Origin: Mytilus trossulus
Lineage: Eukaryota > Mollusca > Bivalvia > Mytilida > Mytilidae
NCBI RefSeq assembly: GCF_036588685.1
Contig: NC_086379.1
Span: forward strand, 73,873,727 to 73,937,726
Direction of reading: 5' to 3'
Length of the DNA: 64,000 nucleotides
Shown: in pieces, positions 22,864 to 34,550 of the stretch
Numbering within the stretch: position 1 is the stretch's first letter
Layout: the number at the start of each line of letters is the position of its first letter
Program-made: the position numbers and the translations under genes
Notes under the pieces: model-generated
Told to the model about the DNA's origin: nothing
The model's database searches: none
The model's input: the letters and a program-made list of their open reading frames with translations, nothing else

Positions 22864-23600
22864 TTATCAAAGGTACCAGGATTATAATTCAATACGCCAG
22901 ACGCGCGTTTCATTTGCATTAGACTCATCAGTGACGCTTAGTTCAAAATAGTAATAAAGCCAAAAAAGTACAAAGTTGAAGAGCATTGAGGTCCCAAAAA
23001 GTGTGCCAAATACGGCTAAGGTAATCTATGACTGGGATAAGAAAATCCATAGTTTTTCGAAACATTCAGTTTTGTAAACATGAAATTGATAAAAATGACT
23101 AAATAGTTGATATTCATGTCAACGCCTAAGTGCTAACTACTTAGCTGGTGATTCCTCGTGGACGAAACGTCCACCAGCAATGGCATTGACCCAGTGGTGT
23201 AAATAGTTATCAAAGCAACCAGGATTATAATTTAATACGCCAAACGAGCGTTTCGTCTACATAAGACTCATCAGTGACGCTTAGATCAAAATAGTTATAA
23301 AACCAAGCAATTACATATTGAAAAACAATGCGGGACCAAAATTCCAAAAATACGGCTAAGGTAATTTACGACTGAAAATCCATAGTTTTTCGAAAAATTC
23401 AAAGTTTTGTTAACAGAAATATTATAAAAATGACCACACAGTTGTTATTCATGTCAACACCGAAGTGTTAACTACTGGGCTGTGATACCCTCGTGGACGA
23501 AACGTCCACCAGCAGTGGCATCGACCCGGTAATGTAACTAGTTACCAAGGGTATCTGGATTATATTTTAATACGCCAGACACCAAAATTTACTCATAGGA
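22864..23600 (+). repeat. Dimeric ~345-bp repeat with conserved hairpin (segment B)
   Basis: Two head-to-tail units (22864-23216 and 23217-23540) plus the start of a third. Each begins near ACCAGGATTATAATT, carries a CGCCAGACGCGCGTTTC-like block, CATCAGTGACGCT and AATACGGCTAAGGTAATCTA, and ends with GTGGACG-AAA-CGTCCAC followed by CAGCA.TGGCAT.GACCC. In unit 1 a longer pairing (GCTGGTG with CACCAGC, 23144-23178) competes with the hairpin. Single shortened units occur at 24215-24400 and 25855-26060. I recall the family as abundant in mussels. It may be a SINE, Helitron-related or retrozyme-type repeat; undecided. Confidence 0.7.
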
Positions 23601-24214
23601 ACTAACCTTAGATAAATCAAAAATTTAACACCAATAAGTGCCATCTCCTAGATTTAAAAATTTCAGTTTTGTATCAGAAACTCTAGAAAAAAAGTTTCGA
23701 CAGAAAAGATTATCTCTTTTTTTGTCAATTGTCGTTTTGTATATGACGGCGATGTGGCTCTAAAACTACCTTACGGTGTTGAGATATTCTAACACGTTCG
23801 TTATGCCCGTGCCTGTTGTGAATATTTGATTTCAATAAACGGAATCTATGTATAACTGGTAAATTATCAAGGATTTCGTTACCAGGAGGAGCCAAAAAAT
23901 ACTTGAATTAAACTTTTTTCTTAACCTTGATTTTTGGGTTTATATGACTGTAAGAAACAACTGATGAAGAAAAGAAATCATATGGTTGTGCAATTCTTTT
24001 TTTTTTTGCTACGGCCATTTAAAAGTACCTATTTTTTATGATTTTGCTATGAAGTGGACAAATCTTTTAGATTTTGACTTTTTTGTTTTTCTATAACAAA
24101 AAGAATATTATTTCAACTTATTTATTAAAAAAGATTGATAAAATAATTAATATAAATTTTGAACAGGAAAAAATTAACATGGAATTTACATATCTTTCGT
24201 ATAAAAAACTCATC

Positions 24215-24400
24215 TAAGATACCAGGATTGACGTATTATATTTGTGCCAGACGCGCGTTTATTCTACATAAGACTTATCAGTGACGCTCGAATAAAAAAA
24301 TGTTAAAAGGCCAAATGCAGTACGAAGTTGAAGAGCATTGAGGACTAAAAATCTCTAAAAGTTTTGCCAAATACAATTAAGTTAACCTTATATACCAGAG
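24215..24400 (+). repeat. Single truncated copy of the 345-bp family
   Basis: Contains GCCAGACGCGCGTTTATTCT, TATCAGTGACGCTCGAAT and GTTGAAGAGCATTGAGGACT; the hairpin half is missing. Confidence 0.65.
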
Positions 24401-24603
24401 GCTTTTGACTAAGATAAAACCATTGCCTTGTCCCCTCACCTATTTTCTCAACATTTTGGCTGATGACACTTTTGAAAATTTTATTACTAAAACTTAATTA
24501 CACACTTTAGCAAAGGTTTTTTTAACACTTGTATCATATGTTTCGGAAGAAAAAAATCCGGACAATATTACGAGACTGATACCTCAAAGGAATACATCCT
24601 TAA

Positions 24604-25395
24604 GGGCATACGATACAGTTACAGGGGAGGTAATGCATGCTAACGTAAAATGTTATTTTCGAGACGTCAAACTGTGACATATCGGGGAAAGATGCATTTT
24701 TCAACTGATTTTTATCATTCAAACTGATTTAATTTGAAAACATGTTCATGGACCCCTATTTTTCAAAACGGCAATTTGTTTAATTTTGCAGGAAGATTAT
24801 GTAACCCAAATTTTATAAAACTGTAAATTTAATTTTTGAAAAACATGCCGCAAAAATGACGTTTTTTCCTCAATTCATGAACATTTGATAAATATGAGTT
24901 ATTTCTGAAAAAAAAATGCATATTTTGTTATGATACTTATAAAAAACAGAAATTACCGATTATTTAACAAATAAGGGCAACAGTAGTATACCGCTGTTCA
25001 AAACTCATAAATCCAGGGACAAAAACAAAATCGGGGTAACAAACTAAAACCGTGGGAAACGCATTAAATATAAGAGGAGAACAACGACACAACACCGAAA
25101 CGCAACAGCACACAGAAACGGACCAAACAACAGACAAAACACCACGAGAATAACAAATAAAACAGTTTGCGTTTATCTTTTATAACAAAAAAGTTATGTC
25201 TTTCTTTCGAAAAAGAAATTACGGCCACAAATCTGAATTTTGAGCAAATATACGAAATTTCTGCCTCATTTTACTCAAAAAGTAGCACATGAAGATATAT
25301 TTTTATTACATATTTGATTTAATCAGGTAAAAAATAGCCTATATGCAAATTTCCATGAACTTGTAAATACAGGATCAAATCTGTATCGTATGCCC
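24604..25395. mobile_element. TTAA-flanked TIR element, 792 bp
   Basis: Left GGGCATACGATACAG and right CTGTATCGTATGCCC form a perfect 15-bp inverted repeat, flanked by TTAA at 24600-24603 and 25396-25399. piggyBac-like by its target site. It has no transposase frame and carries an internal R5 fragment (24966-25170). Confidence 0.85.
24966..25170 (+). mobile_element. R5 fragment nested in the TTAA element
   Basis: GGCAACAGTAGTATACCGCT followed by CGGGGTAACAAACTAAAACC matches the left part of 43917-44280; its right TIR is absent. Confidence 0.65.
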
Positions 25396-25854
25396 TTAAC
25401 ACCTTGACTAAATATTTCCATGGATACAAAGATTTGGCTGAACCCGTTACTTCATTTCAAACGAAATAGCATTTGCTGAATTCTCCGGGATTGTAGTTAA
25501 TTAAAGCTTGTAATTAAGCTACGATCTGGATAAACGTATCAATCCGATCTTTTAAATGTTTGACATAAAGGCATATCTTTTCCAGTCTGTAATCGAATAT
25601 TTGATTTTTTTTTTTATTAATATAACTTTCAATTTTTGTAGATATTAAATATGCATTTGTACTTTGACAGTACTACATCTGTCGATCCCTATGTTTTGGC
25701 AGTGCACACGATCATGATTTTTTCTGTCCGTTAATGACGTATATATATCATTTATCCGTTGTATGTTGGCTGTGTATTTATTAACATTTAGTCTTAGACA
25801 TAATATGTTTTGTTTAAGTTGTAATTGGCTTTGAACAAGCTGTAAATAAACGCA

Positions 25855-26060
25855 TCATAAAAACCAGGACTAAATTTTGTATACACGCCAGACGCGCGTT
25901 TCGTCTGCATAAGACTCATCAGTAACGCTCGAATCCAAAAAAAGTCAAAAAGGACAAATAAAGTACGAAGTTGAAGAGCATTGAGGACCAAAATTCCTAA
26001 AAGTTTTACCAATTTTAGGTAATCTATGCCTGAGGTAGAAAAGCCTTAGTATTTCAAAAA
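25855..26060 (+). repeat. Single truncated copy of the 345-bp family
   Basis: CGCCAGACGCGCGTTTCGTC, ACTCATCAGTAACGCTCGAA and AGTTGAAGAGCATTGAGGAC; ends before the hairpin. Confidence 0.65.
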
Positions 26061-26137
26061 TTCTAAATTTTGTAAACCGTGAATACAAATACTCTCAGAT
26101 CTGTACTTAGTATCTTTTTGTTATAAGGAATGAGGGA

Positions 26138-27504
26138 AGGGTATATATGTTACAGTGAATTTGTATAATCAGTGATTATGTACAATCAGTGAAGGGATTT
26201 TCAGGGATTATGTAGAATCACTGGCCAGTTAAGGGATTAGATATAATCACTAAAAATTTCAGGGATTATGTATAATCATTAGAAAAAACGTCAGTGATTA
26301 TACATAATAACTGAAATGATGAAATAGATTTATATAAAGAAAATGAATAAAAGTCAAAAGATTGTATGAACCGTCTAAGAGAAATAAAAGTAGTGTTCAG
26401 TAAAAACATCCAAACTAGAGGCTCTAAAGAGCCTGTGTTGCTCACCTTGGTATATGTGCATATTAAGTAAAGGACACGGATGGATTCATGACAAAATTGT
26501 GTTTTGGTGATGATGTGTTTGTAGATCTTACTTTACTGAAAATTCTTGCTGCTTACAATCATCTATATCTATAATAAACTTGGCCCAGTTGTTACAGAGG
26601 AAAATATGAAAATTTATAAAAATTGACTATAAAGGGCAATTACTCCTTTTAATAGGTTAATTGGTTAAATTTGACCCAGTAATTTCAGAGGAGAAGATTT
26701 TTGTAAAGGTTTACGGACGCCGGACGACGGATGCCAAGTGATGAGAAAAGCTCACGGCCCTTTTGGCCAGGTGAGTTAAAAAGGGAATTATCAACCTAAA
26801 ACTTCTTCTTTTTTTTTAAAACATGAACAATTACCATTATGTTTTTTGGGATTTCCTTTCTTTTTTTACCCTGTGGAATTGCTATGAAAATACTACACCA
26901 AATGCCAACTTCCTCTCATATTTTGTTCTAATTGTTAATCCTTAGTTTTTTCTAAACAAAATTTAGATGTTACATAATCATCTTCACCATTTATTTTACA
27001 TGTACCACAAACAACATGCTTTGTAGATTTACAAATAGAACACGGATATCCATTTAACCCTTGATTTTAATAAACAAACAGTACATGTAAAGTTATCGCT
27101 ATAATGAGAATCTTGAAATTATTAATTTTGAAGTCTTCAACTTTATCACGAAACCCTGTGTACGCTATATCTTTAAGAAACCCCTATGTTTGAAAGCAAA
27201 ATTATTTAATCTGTCAAGGGATATGAAAGTAAAATGATAATTTGTCTATATTGTTTTTCTTTATCAAACAAAGGATCCTTAAATTATTCATAATTCCTAA
27301 AATAATATTGGGGAATTTGTAAAATAATATTGGGGAATTTGTAAAATAATTATTGAAATGTTCAGTGATTATGTGAAATCACTGGTAATTTTTAGGGATT
27401 ATATATAATTACTAATGATTTTAGTGATTCTACATATTCTCATAAAAAATCAGGGATTCGACATAATCCCTGATTATACAAATTCACTGTAACAAATATA
27501 CCCT
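26138..27504. mobile_element. TIR element with AGGGTATAT ends, 1367 bp
   Basis: The left end AGGGTATATATGTTACAGTG faces CACTGTAACAAATATACCCT at the right end; pairing continues through GAATTTGTATAATCA. Subterminal regions carry many dispersed GGGATTATGTAGAATCACTG-type motifs on both strands, which resemble subterminal transposase-binding repeats. Repeat R1 copy 3 is nested inside. No transposase frame seen. Confidence 0.78.
26415..26780 (+). repeat. Dispersed repeat R1, copy 3 (shortened)
   Basis: Left CTAGAGGCTCTAAAGAGCCT and right CACGGCCCTTTTGGCCAGGT. Internally deleted relative to the copies at 4547 and 7663. Confidence 0.7.
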
Positions 27505-27566
27505 GCTACCTCATGTCTGTGTTTTTGTTTCATGTTTTTTTGTTTATTTCCATTTGAAGAGTTAAT

Positions 27567-27900
27567 AGATATAAGAAGATGTGGTTTGAGTGCCAATGAG
27601 ACAACACTGCATCCAAATAACCATTTATAAAACCAGGTCAGTGTAAAGCCTTCAACACAGAGCACCGAACAACAAGCTATAACGGGCCCAAAAATTACTG
27701 GTGTAAAACCATTCAAACGGTAAAACATAACGGTCTAATCCATATAATAAAACGAGAAACAAGAAATTAACACGTATAACTTACATAAACAAACGACAAC
27801 TACTGTACATCAGATTCCTGACTTAGGACAGGTGCAAACATTTGCCGCGGGATTACACGTTTAAATGGTAACAAATCTTCTCCCTTTTTCTGAAACAATA
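27567..27900 (+). repeat. Dispersed repeat R6, copy 1
   Basis: AAGAAGATGTGGTTTGAGTG, AATGAGACAACACTGCATCC and CAGATTCCTGACTTAGGACA. Further copies at 33000-33320 and 56910-57260. Confidence 0.65.
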
Positions 27901-28331
27901 GTATAACATCAAAACATAGAAAACACACACAATAAAACACCAATTGGAGAGCTTAACTAAATCAAAAAACGTAAATTAACACAATATGGACGAATAAATT
28001 TAATCTGCGATACCTGAATGCAAATACATAGTTTATTAAATATTAGGGACAAACATTCAAGGCGAAAAATCAAACAAAGCCATGGCAAGACACCATCGCG
28101 AAATACTTAATAACTATTAGAAAATAATCACTTTTGTAAAAAAAAAGGGTTTTCATACTATACACTGTGTATATAAAATTTTCCAACCGACTGCTGTTAA
28201 AGATAGCGAAATTTCTTCGTATTCCGAATTTTTAACATTAAATTTTATTGAAGAGGGCTAGTCTCAACTAAGTTTGTGAATTCTTTATGTAGTATACCAG
28301 ATAAAAAAAAACTATCGAAAAACACATTTAA

Positions 28332-28882
28332 GGTGGCCCGGGCCTGTTCGAAGTTTTTAACAGAGGTGCCATTTGTTTTGTTATTTTATTCTTTACAGAA
28401 AGGGAAACAAATTTGTCGAAAAAAAGGGGTTACGGACCATTTAAGCTCAAAATTTAACTCTTAAACAGGTTGTAAAAGGGACCAGTTTTCAATGAAATGA
28501 TAGGGAAAATAGAGGTATTAACATATTTTTATCGGACAAAAAACGTTCTATGACACATGGTCCAAAACTGTAAATTAAAAAAGCTGAAATATAGCTTCAA
28601 AGAATGAGCAAATAAATCACATAGGTCACCGATAAGGAAAAAATATTATTTTAACCCAAATTTTGCCGAGAAAATGGTGAAAATGGGTGAAATGTCATTT
28701 TGAGCTTTTAGCAGATACACGTTATAAGGAATATATTCTTTTAGTGACATAACTACAATGATTTAACGTTTCTAATTAATCAAAATATTAAATTTTTTTT
28801 TATTAAATTTACGACAAATACTGTTCGTGTACATTGTAATTCATGCGTGAAATTATGCGCAGTAGAATAGTCCCGCTCTACC
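28332..28882. mobile_element. TTAA-flanked MITE in segment B
   Basis: GGTGGCCCGGG at the left and CCCGCTCTACC at the right are imperfect inverted ends next to TTAA on each side (28328-28331, 28883-28886). The right part is shared with segments C (to 34071) and D (to about 50165); C has lost the left end by deletion and D begins inside the element. Ends resemble the AAGGTGGC element at 12004-12597. Confidence 0.6.
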
Positions 28883-29169
28883 TTAAATACCAAAGTTGGT
28901 CTACAATCAAACAGAATATGTATATTATAGACTTTAGTAGGACTTGAGCAGTAAGAACTTAAAAATTAACATGGAGTGATATTTACTGATATGTCTTATT
29001 AAGGAACACATTATGTAAGATTATATCATGTTCGCGTGGCAATAATGTTTTACACACAAAATCAAGCAGATAAGATTGATTTAAAATAGTTTAATGTATC
29101 ATATTGCTCATACTATATATGTCACGCACAGGTTTATACAAAACTATACCTGCTGTTAACATTCATTGT

Positions 29170-29348
29170 TATTTCGACCCGTTACATTCCTGATTATTTG
29201 GATTCTGCTGGTTTGAGTGGTTTCCAGTTCGGGCTTGTTTCAGAATAATCAGTCTAATGTCCTTCGTAACAAGGACTGGTTGGACAACAATGGTCAGACT
29301 TGGTGTCCTTTCTTGCTCTGCCTTGACATTTTTCCGAACATTTGCTTT
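29170..29348 (-). pseudogene. Decayed small-protein exon 2, copy B
   Basis: On the minus strand an acceptor-like TTTTTACAG is followed by a region aligning with the coding exon at 44664-44856. The start ATGTTCGGAAAAATGTCAAG carries extra bases relative to copy D (ATGTTCGGAAAAGGTCAAGG), shifting the frame, and the codon corresponding to Gln29 of gene A is TAG (GGACATTAG against GGACATCAG). Non-functional as a protein gene if the gene A model is right. Confidence 0.6.
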
Positions 29349-29384
29349 CTGTAAAAACGGAGAGGGATTTATATCACACCTTAA

Positions 29385-29610
29385 AACCTGAGATCACTCA
29401 TGGTTTTTTGGTGGAGTTCCTGTGTGTTAGTCTTGAGTATTCTTGTTGTGTTTTGTGAACAGTTATTTATCTGTTGCTTTTATTTTCTTATTTTTGACTT
29501 ATGGGTATGAATTTCACTCAGTTATATTTCGCCTCTCTTCTCATAAGAATATTGTGACTTGGATGGACAGTTGTCACTTTGGTACTCATACCACATCTTC
29601 TTATAACTTA
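29385..29610 (+). mobile_element. Retroelement 3' tail in the intron of copy B
   Basis: ACCTGAGATCACTC, TTTTTGGTGGAGTTCCTGTG, TTGTGTTTTGTGAACAG and TGGTACTCATACCACATCTT resemble the tails at 30300-30620 and 48840-49010. The same insertion is present in C (34590-34800) and D (51690-52070), so it predates the duplication; gene A lacks it. Confidence 0.5.
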
Positions 29611-30299
29611 GTACTCACAACTGTATAAATAGCAGAGAATAGACATTAATTGGTGTGCAACTAAAGTCAAAAAGAAGGTTCAAATCCAAACATCCATTCT
29701 AGCTTCTAACCATCAATATAAATGCAGTTCAACAGGCAATAGACATTAAGTTGTTCGACTAAATAGCATCGTCATTTCTTGCATTGCTGCAAAACAAATT
29801 AACATGCCAATTGTTTTTAAGGCAATAACAAAAATACAAGTAAATTAGAATGGGGTGCCTTTAAAAGATTACAAAACCAAACGTTTGACTATATCAAAAA
29901 ATACAACGACGCAAAACAACTGTTACATACCTGATCTAGTACAGGCATTTTCAGAAACTATAGTAGTAACAAAGAGAATTTAACCTCTATTGATTTGCTG
30001 GGTTTTTAATCAATGATATTTTGTAAAAAGTTAAAATTAATTTAGTTTCAAGTTACAATTAATAATGTCACAGTAAACTTAAATAAATCACATGTTGCGT
30101 TAACCAATCGCGTAAAATCCATGATATATAGAGGGGTAAAATGTTTAAAATTGTGTTATTTGTAATATCCTCATTTCCCACTGTAATTGCCCAGAATTCT
30201 TCAACAGAAATGAGTATTACAGTGCTATTTTTGACTCGCATACATGACACAATTTGGCAATCCCAAATTACATTTTTAAAAGTCATATCCTGAAATACT

Positions 30300-30620
30300 A
30301 TAATACGTCGTAACTACAATCCCCTTCCCTTTCATGAATGTGACCTACCGAATTAGACTATTTACCGGATTTGATATCACATAAGCAACACGACGGGTGC
30401 CGCATGTGGAGCAGGATCTGCTTACCCTTCCGGAGCACCTGAGATCACCCCTATTTTTTGGTGGGGTTCGTGTTGTTTATTCTTTGGTTTTCTATGTTGT
30501 GTAATGTGTACTATTGTTTGTCTGTTTGTCTTTTTCATTTTGAGCCATGGCGTCGTCAGTTTGTTTTAGTTTTATGAGTTTGACTGTCCCTTTGGTATCT
30601 TTCGCCCCTCTTTCAGTCTA
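30300..30620 (+). mobile_element. Retroelement 3' end specific to segment B
   Basis: ACACGACGGGTGCCGCATGT, CTTACCCTTCCGGAGCACCT and TTTGGTGGGGTTCGTGTTGT match 48640-49010 (plus) and 49605-49945 (minus). The matching position in segment C has unrelated sequence, so this inserted, or was exchanged, after the B/C duplication. Confidence 0.65.
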
Positions 30621-30754
30621 TATCAAAGTAATTCTATGTAGCATTGAATTCTGAGATTCTTTTCATTGATGGATAGTTAATGATGCGGCTATTGTATAAA
30701 ATAATTCTCAATTTTACCAAATAGTTGTACATACAAATTTTTTTTTTCTTGTTG

Positions 30755-30860
30755 TAGAAGTGGATAACGGATTCAGTATACTCTGTTATAACGGTGTGCC
30801 ACCTAGCGCGGTGCGATGTAGATCGATGTTTAATATTTTTGTATTTAGTCGTGTCGTACT
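30755..30860 (-). pseudogene. Exon 1/promoter relic of copy B
   Basis: Aligns with exon 1 and promoter of gene A (45686-45800): the block CTAGATAGTACGACACGACT is kept, but the TATA box is degraded to TAAATA and the donor CAGGTATG is replaced by an A-rich run. Confidence 0.5.
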
Positions 30861-32094
30861 ATCTAGCAGACATATATAGACAACGACAGTGCAATTGCAG
30901 ATTTCAGTGTCTAGAAATTAAAGTAGCAATCTATGTTGATTAATGATACCCATAACTTATCTATATTCATTTGAAATCAACCGTGGTAAAATGGCAAAGT
31001 TTTTTCGGATGCAACTGTCATACAAGTGAGAGGTTTAACTAGCTATAACACCAGGTTCAATTCACCATTTTCCACATAACAAAATGCCTGTACCAATTCA
31101 GGAATATGATAATTGTTATCCATTCGTATGATGTGTTTGAGTTTTGATTCTGCCATTTAATTAGGGGCTTTCTTTTTTGAATTCAGTTTTTTTGTGATTT
31201 TACTTCTTTTGGAACATTTGTCAGAAAATCTTTTAAATTTTTAGCAATGTAAGTCGGATCTAGGATTGTCAATACTAAAGATGGTAATCGTTTTTTTTAA
31301 AGTTCATATATAAATTCCTGCACTGCTGCCAAAATGGCAAAGTCTCGTCTCAGTTCCTTACGTAGTCAAAAAGGATTGCTATTAGTTATAGACTTTTATA
31401 TTTGCATTGCAATAGAACTTTGCACTAACATCAATATCATAGAAGATCTAAAGTTCACATCCTTTTTAGCTATTTAACTAACAAGTGTCATGCAGAAATT
31501 ATGCATAAAGGGAAACTCGTCATACATGTACACGAAACATTTAACTTCTTCCTTCCGTTTATTTTGATAGGCACTGAATTATTAAAAAATCATTTATCAC
31601 TTTCTTTGAACCTTAACGATATAAATCAAAGACCTTAAACCTCTGTTATTTTTTATATATATTTATTTAATGTACAAACCCCATGTAATCATATTTTACT
31701 TTAAACAGCACTATTGCCACAGGGGTTAACGTTCCTCGACAATAAACCGTAAACTATAAACCGAATCGTTAAAGTGCAATCGATTTCTTGAAAGCTATTC
31801 AATACCTAGAGTGAAAGTGAAAGTAAAACTAAGTTTTTCTATTTTTAAACTGATAACTTATATAGCCTCAAATGTATGGTTAAAATTCAACCATTTATCA
31901 AACAAGTATAGTCAAATCAATTGATCATAACATAATGAAAGATAGACACAGTACCGAAATTATCATCAAATACAGAACAAAAAAAAGTTCTTTGATACTC
32001 CGATCTTTGGCCGGTTGCAAATAACATCATTTACAAAGTAAAAATATTAACAAGATTTAAACAAAAAAAACCAGTGACTTAATATACTGCCAAA

Positions 32095-32790
32095 AGTTAT
32101 CAAAGGTACCAGGATTATAAATTTATATAGGCCAGGCGAGCGTTTCGTTTGCATTATACCCATCAGTAACGCTCAGTTCAAATTAGTAATAAAGCAAAAC
32201 AAGTACAAAGTTGAAGAGTATTGAGGATCCAAAATTCCAAAAAGTTAGCCCAATACGGCTAAGGTAATCTATGACTGGGATAAGAAAATCCATAGTTTTT
32301 CGAAATATTCAGTTTTGTAAACATGAAATTTATAAAAATGACTATATAGTTGATATTCATGTCAACACCGAAGTGCTAACTACTTAAGTGGTGATATCCT
32401 CGTGGACGAAACGTCCACCAGCAATGGCATTGACCCAGTAATGTAAATAGTTATCAAGGGAACCAGGATTATAATTTAATACGCCAAACGAGCGTTTCGT
32501 CTACATATAACTCATCAGTGACGCTAAGATCAAAATAGTTATAAAATCAAACAAGTACAAAGTTAAAAAACACTACGGGACCAAAATTCTAAAAATACGG
32601 CTAAGGTAATCTACGCCTGAATAAGAAAATCCATAGTTTTTCGAAAAATTCAAAGTTTTTGTTAACAAAAATGTTATAAAAATGACCACATAGTTGTTAT
32701 TCATGTCAACACCGAAGTGCTAACTACTGGGCTGGTGATATACTCGTGGACGAAACGTCCACCAGCAGTGGCATCGACCAAGTTATGTAA
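32095..32790 (+). repeat. Dimeric ~345-bp repeat with conserved hairpin (segment C)
   Basis: Two head-to-tail units matching 22864-23540. The hairpins GTGGACG-AAA-CGTCCAC lie at 32402-32418 and 32746-32762 and are unchanged, although the surrounding sequence has drifted. Confidence 0.7.
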
Positions 32791-32999
32791 CTAGTTATCA
32801 AAGGTATCAGGATTATATTATAATACGCCAGACACCAAAATTTACACATAGGAACTAACCTTAGATAATTCAAAAATTTGACACCAATGAGTGCCATCTT
32901 CTAGATTTAGAAATTTCAGTTTTACATCAGATATTCTAGCGAAAAAATTGTCGTTTTGTATATGACGGCGATGTGGCTCTAACACTACCTTACGATGTT

Positions 33000-33320
33000 G
33001 AGACAACTCTGCATCCAAATAACCATTTATAAAAAGTTAACCAGGTCAATATACAGCCTTCAACACAGAGCCTTGGCTCACATCATACAACAAGCTATAA
33101 AGGACCCACAATTACTAGTGTAAAACCATTCAAACGGGAAAACCAACGGTCGAATCTATATAAAAAAACGAGAAACGAGAAACACGTATAAATTACATAA
33201 ACATGATAAACAAACGACAACTACTGTATATCAGATTCCTGACTTAGGACAGGTGCAAACATTCGCAGCGGGATTAAATGTTAAAATGGTATCAAATCTT
33301 CTCCTTTTTTCTGAAACAAT
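33000..33320 (+). repeat. Dispersed repeat R6, copy 2 (5' truncated)
   Basis: Same as 27585-27900; its left edge coincides with the deletion junction of segment C. Confidence 0.65.
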
Positions 33321-34374
33321 AGTATAACAACACAAAATAGAAAACACACACAATAAAATACCAATTAGAAAGCTTAACTCAATAAAAAACACGTAAATAA
33401 ACACAATATGAACGTATAAATTTGATCTGCGATACCTGAATGCAAATACATAGATAGTAATTTATTTATAGGGAAAAACATTAAAGGCAAAAAAGCAAAC
33501 CCAAAGGTCCAAACAAAGCTATGGCAAGACACCACCGCGAAGTTATTTTATTCTTTACAGAAAGGGAATCAGATTGGTCGAAAAAAATAAGGGGTCACGG
33601 ACTATTTAAGCTAAAATGTTTACTTTTAAACAGGTTTGTAAAAGGGACAATTTTTTCAATGAAATGATAGAGAAAATAGAGGTGTTGACATATTATTATC
33701 GGAAAATAAAAAAAAAAACGTTCTATGACACTTGGTCCAAAACTGTAAATTAAAAAAAGCTGTAATATAGCTTCAAAGAATGAGCAAATAAAAAACATAG
33801 GTCACCGATAAGGAAAAAATAATATTTTGCCTTATTTTTTTTAACCAAAATTTTGGCGGGAAAATGGTAAAAATGGGTGAAATGTCATTTTGAGCCTTTA
33901 ACAGATACACGTTATAACGAATATATTCTTTTTGTGACATAACTACAATGATTAAAAATTTATAATTAATCAAAATATTAAAAAAAAAATATCGAATTTA
34001 TGACAAATACTGTTCGTGTGCATTGAAATTCATGCGTGAAATTATGCGCAGTCGAATAATCCCGATCCACCTTAAATACAAAAGTTGGTCTACAATGAAA
34101 CAGGATATGCACATTATAGACATAATAGAAGACTATAGTAGGACTTGAGCAGTAAGACCTGAAAAATTAACATGGAGTGATATTTACTGATATGTCTTAT
34201 TAAGGAACACATTATGTAAGGTTATATCATGTTCGTGTGGCAATGATGTTTAACACACAAAATCAAGCAGAAAAGATTGATTTAAAATAGTTTAATGTAT
34301 CATATTGCTCATACTATTCATGTCACGCACATGTTTATACAATATTCTACATGCTGTTAACATTCATTGTTGTT

Positions 34375-34550
34375 TCGACCCCTTACATTCTTGATTATTT
34401 GGATTCTGCTGGTTTGAGTGGTTGTCCAGTTCGGGCTTGTTTCAGAATAACCAGTCTAATGTCCTTCGTAACAAGGGCTGGTCGGACAACACTGGCCAGA
34501 CTTGTTGTCCTTACTTGCTCTGCCTTGACCTTTTTCCGAACATTTTCATT
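34375..34550 (-). pseudogene. Decayed small-protein exon 2, copy C
   Basis: Homologous to 44664-44856. One extra A after ATGTTCGGAAAA shifts the frame, and the shared TAG replaces the Gln codon. The acceptor TTTTTACAG is intact. Confidence 0.6.

Larger units (their letters stand above)
22504..31735. repeat. Duplicated segment B of the small-gene cluster
   Basis: Its left edge (AACCGAATCGTTAAAGTGCA and several hundred following bases) is nearly identical to 31750 onward, and its right part (28010-31730) matches 33420-36740. B and C are therefore adjacent direct duplicates. B is longer because it retains 23790-27585, absent from C, and has a retroelement tail at 30300-30620 that C lacks. Confidence 0.8.

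Noticed and set aside
29443..29628. 61-codon frame related to frames at 34616 and 51700
   Set aside because: The similarity reflects a shared retroelement tail in duplicated segments, not a conserved protein.
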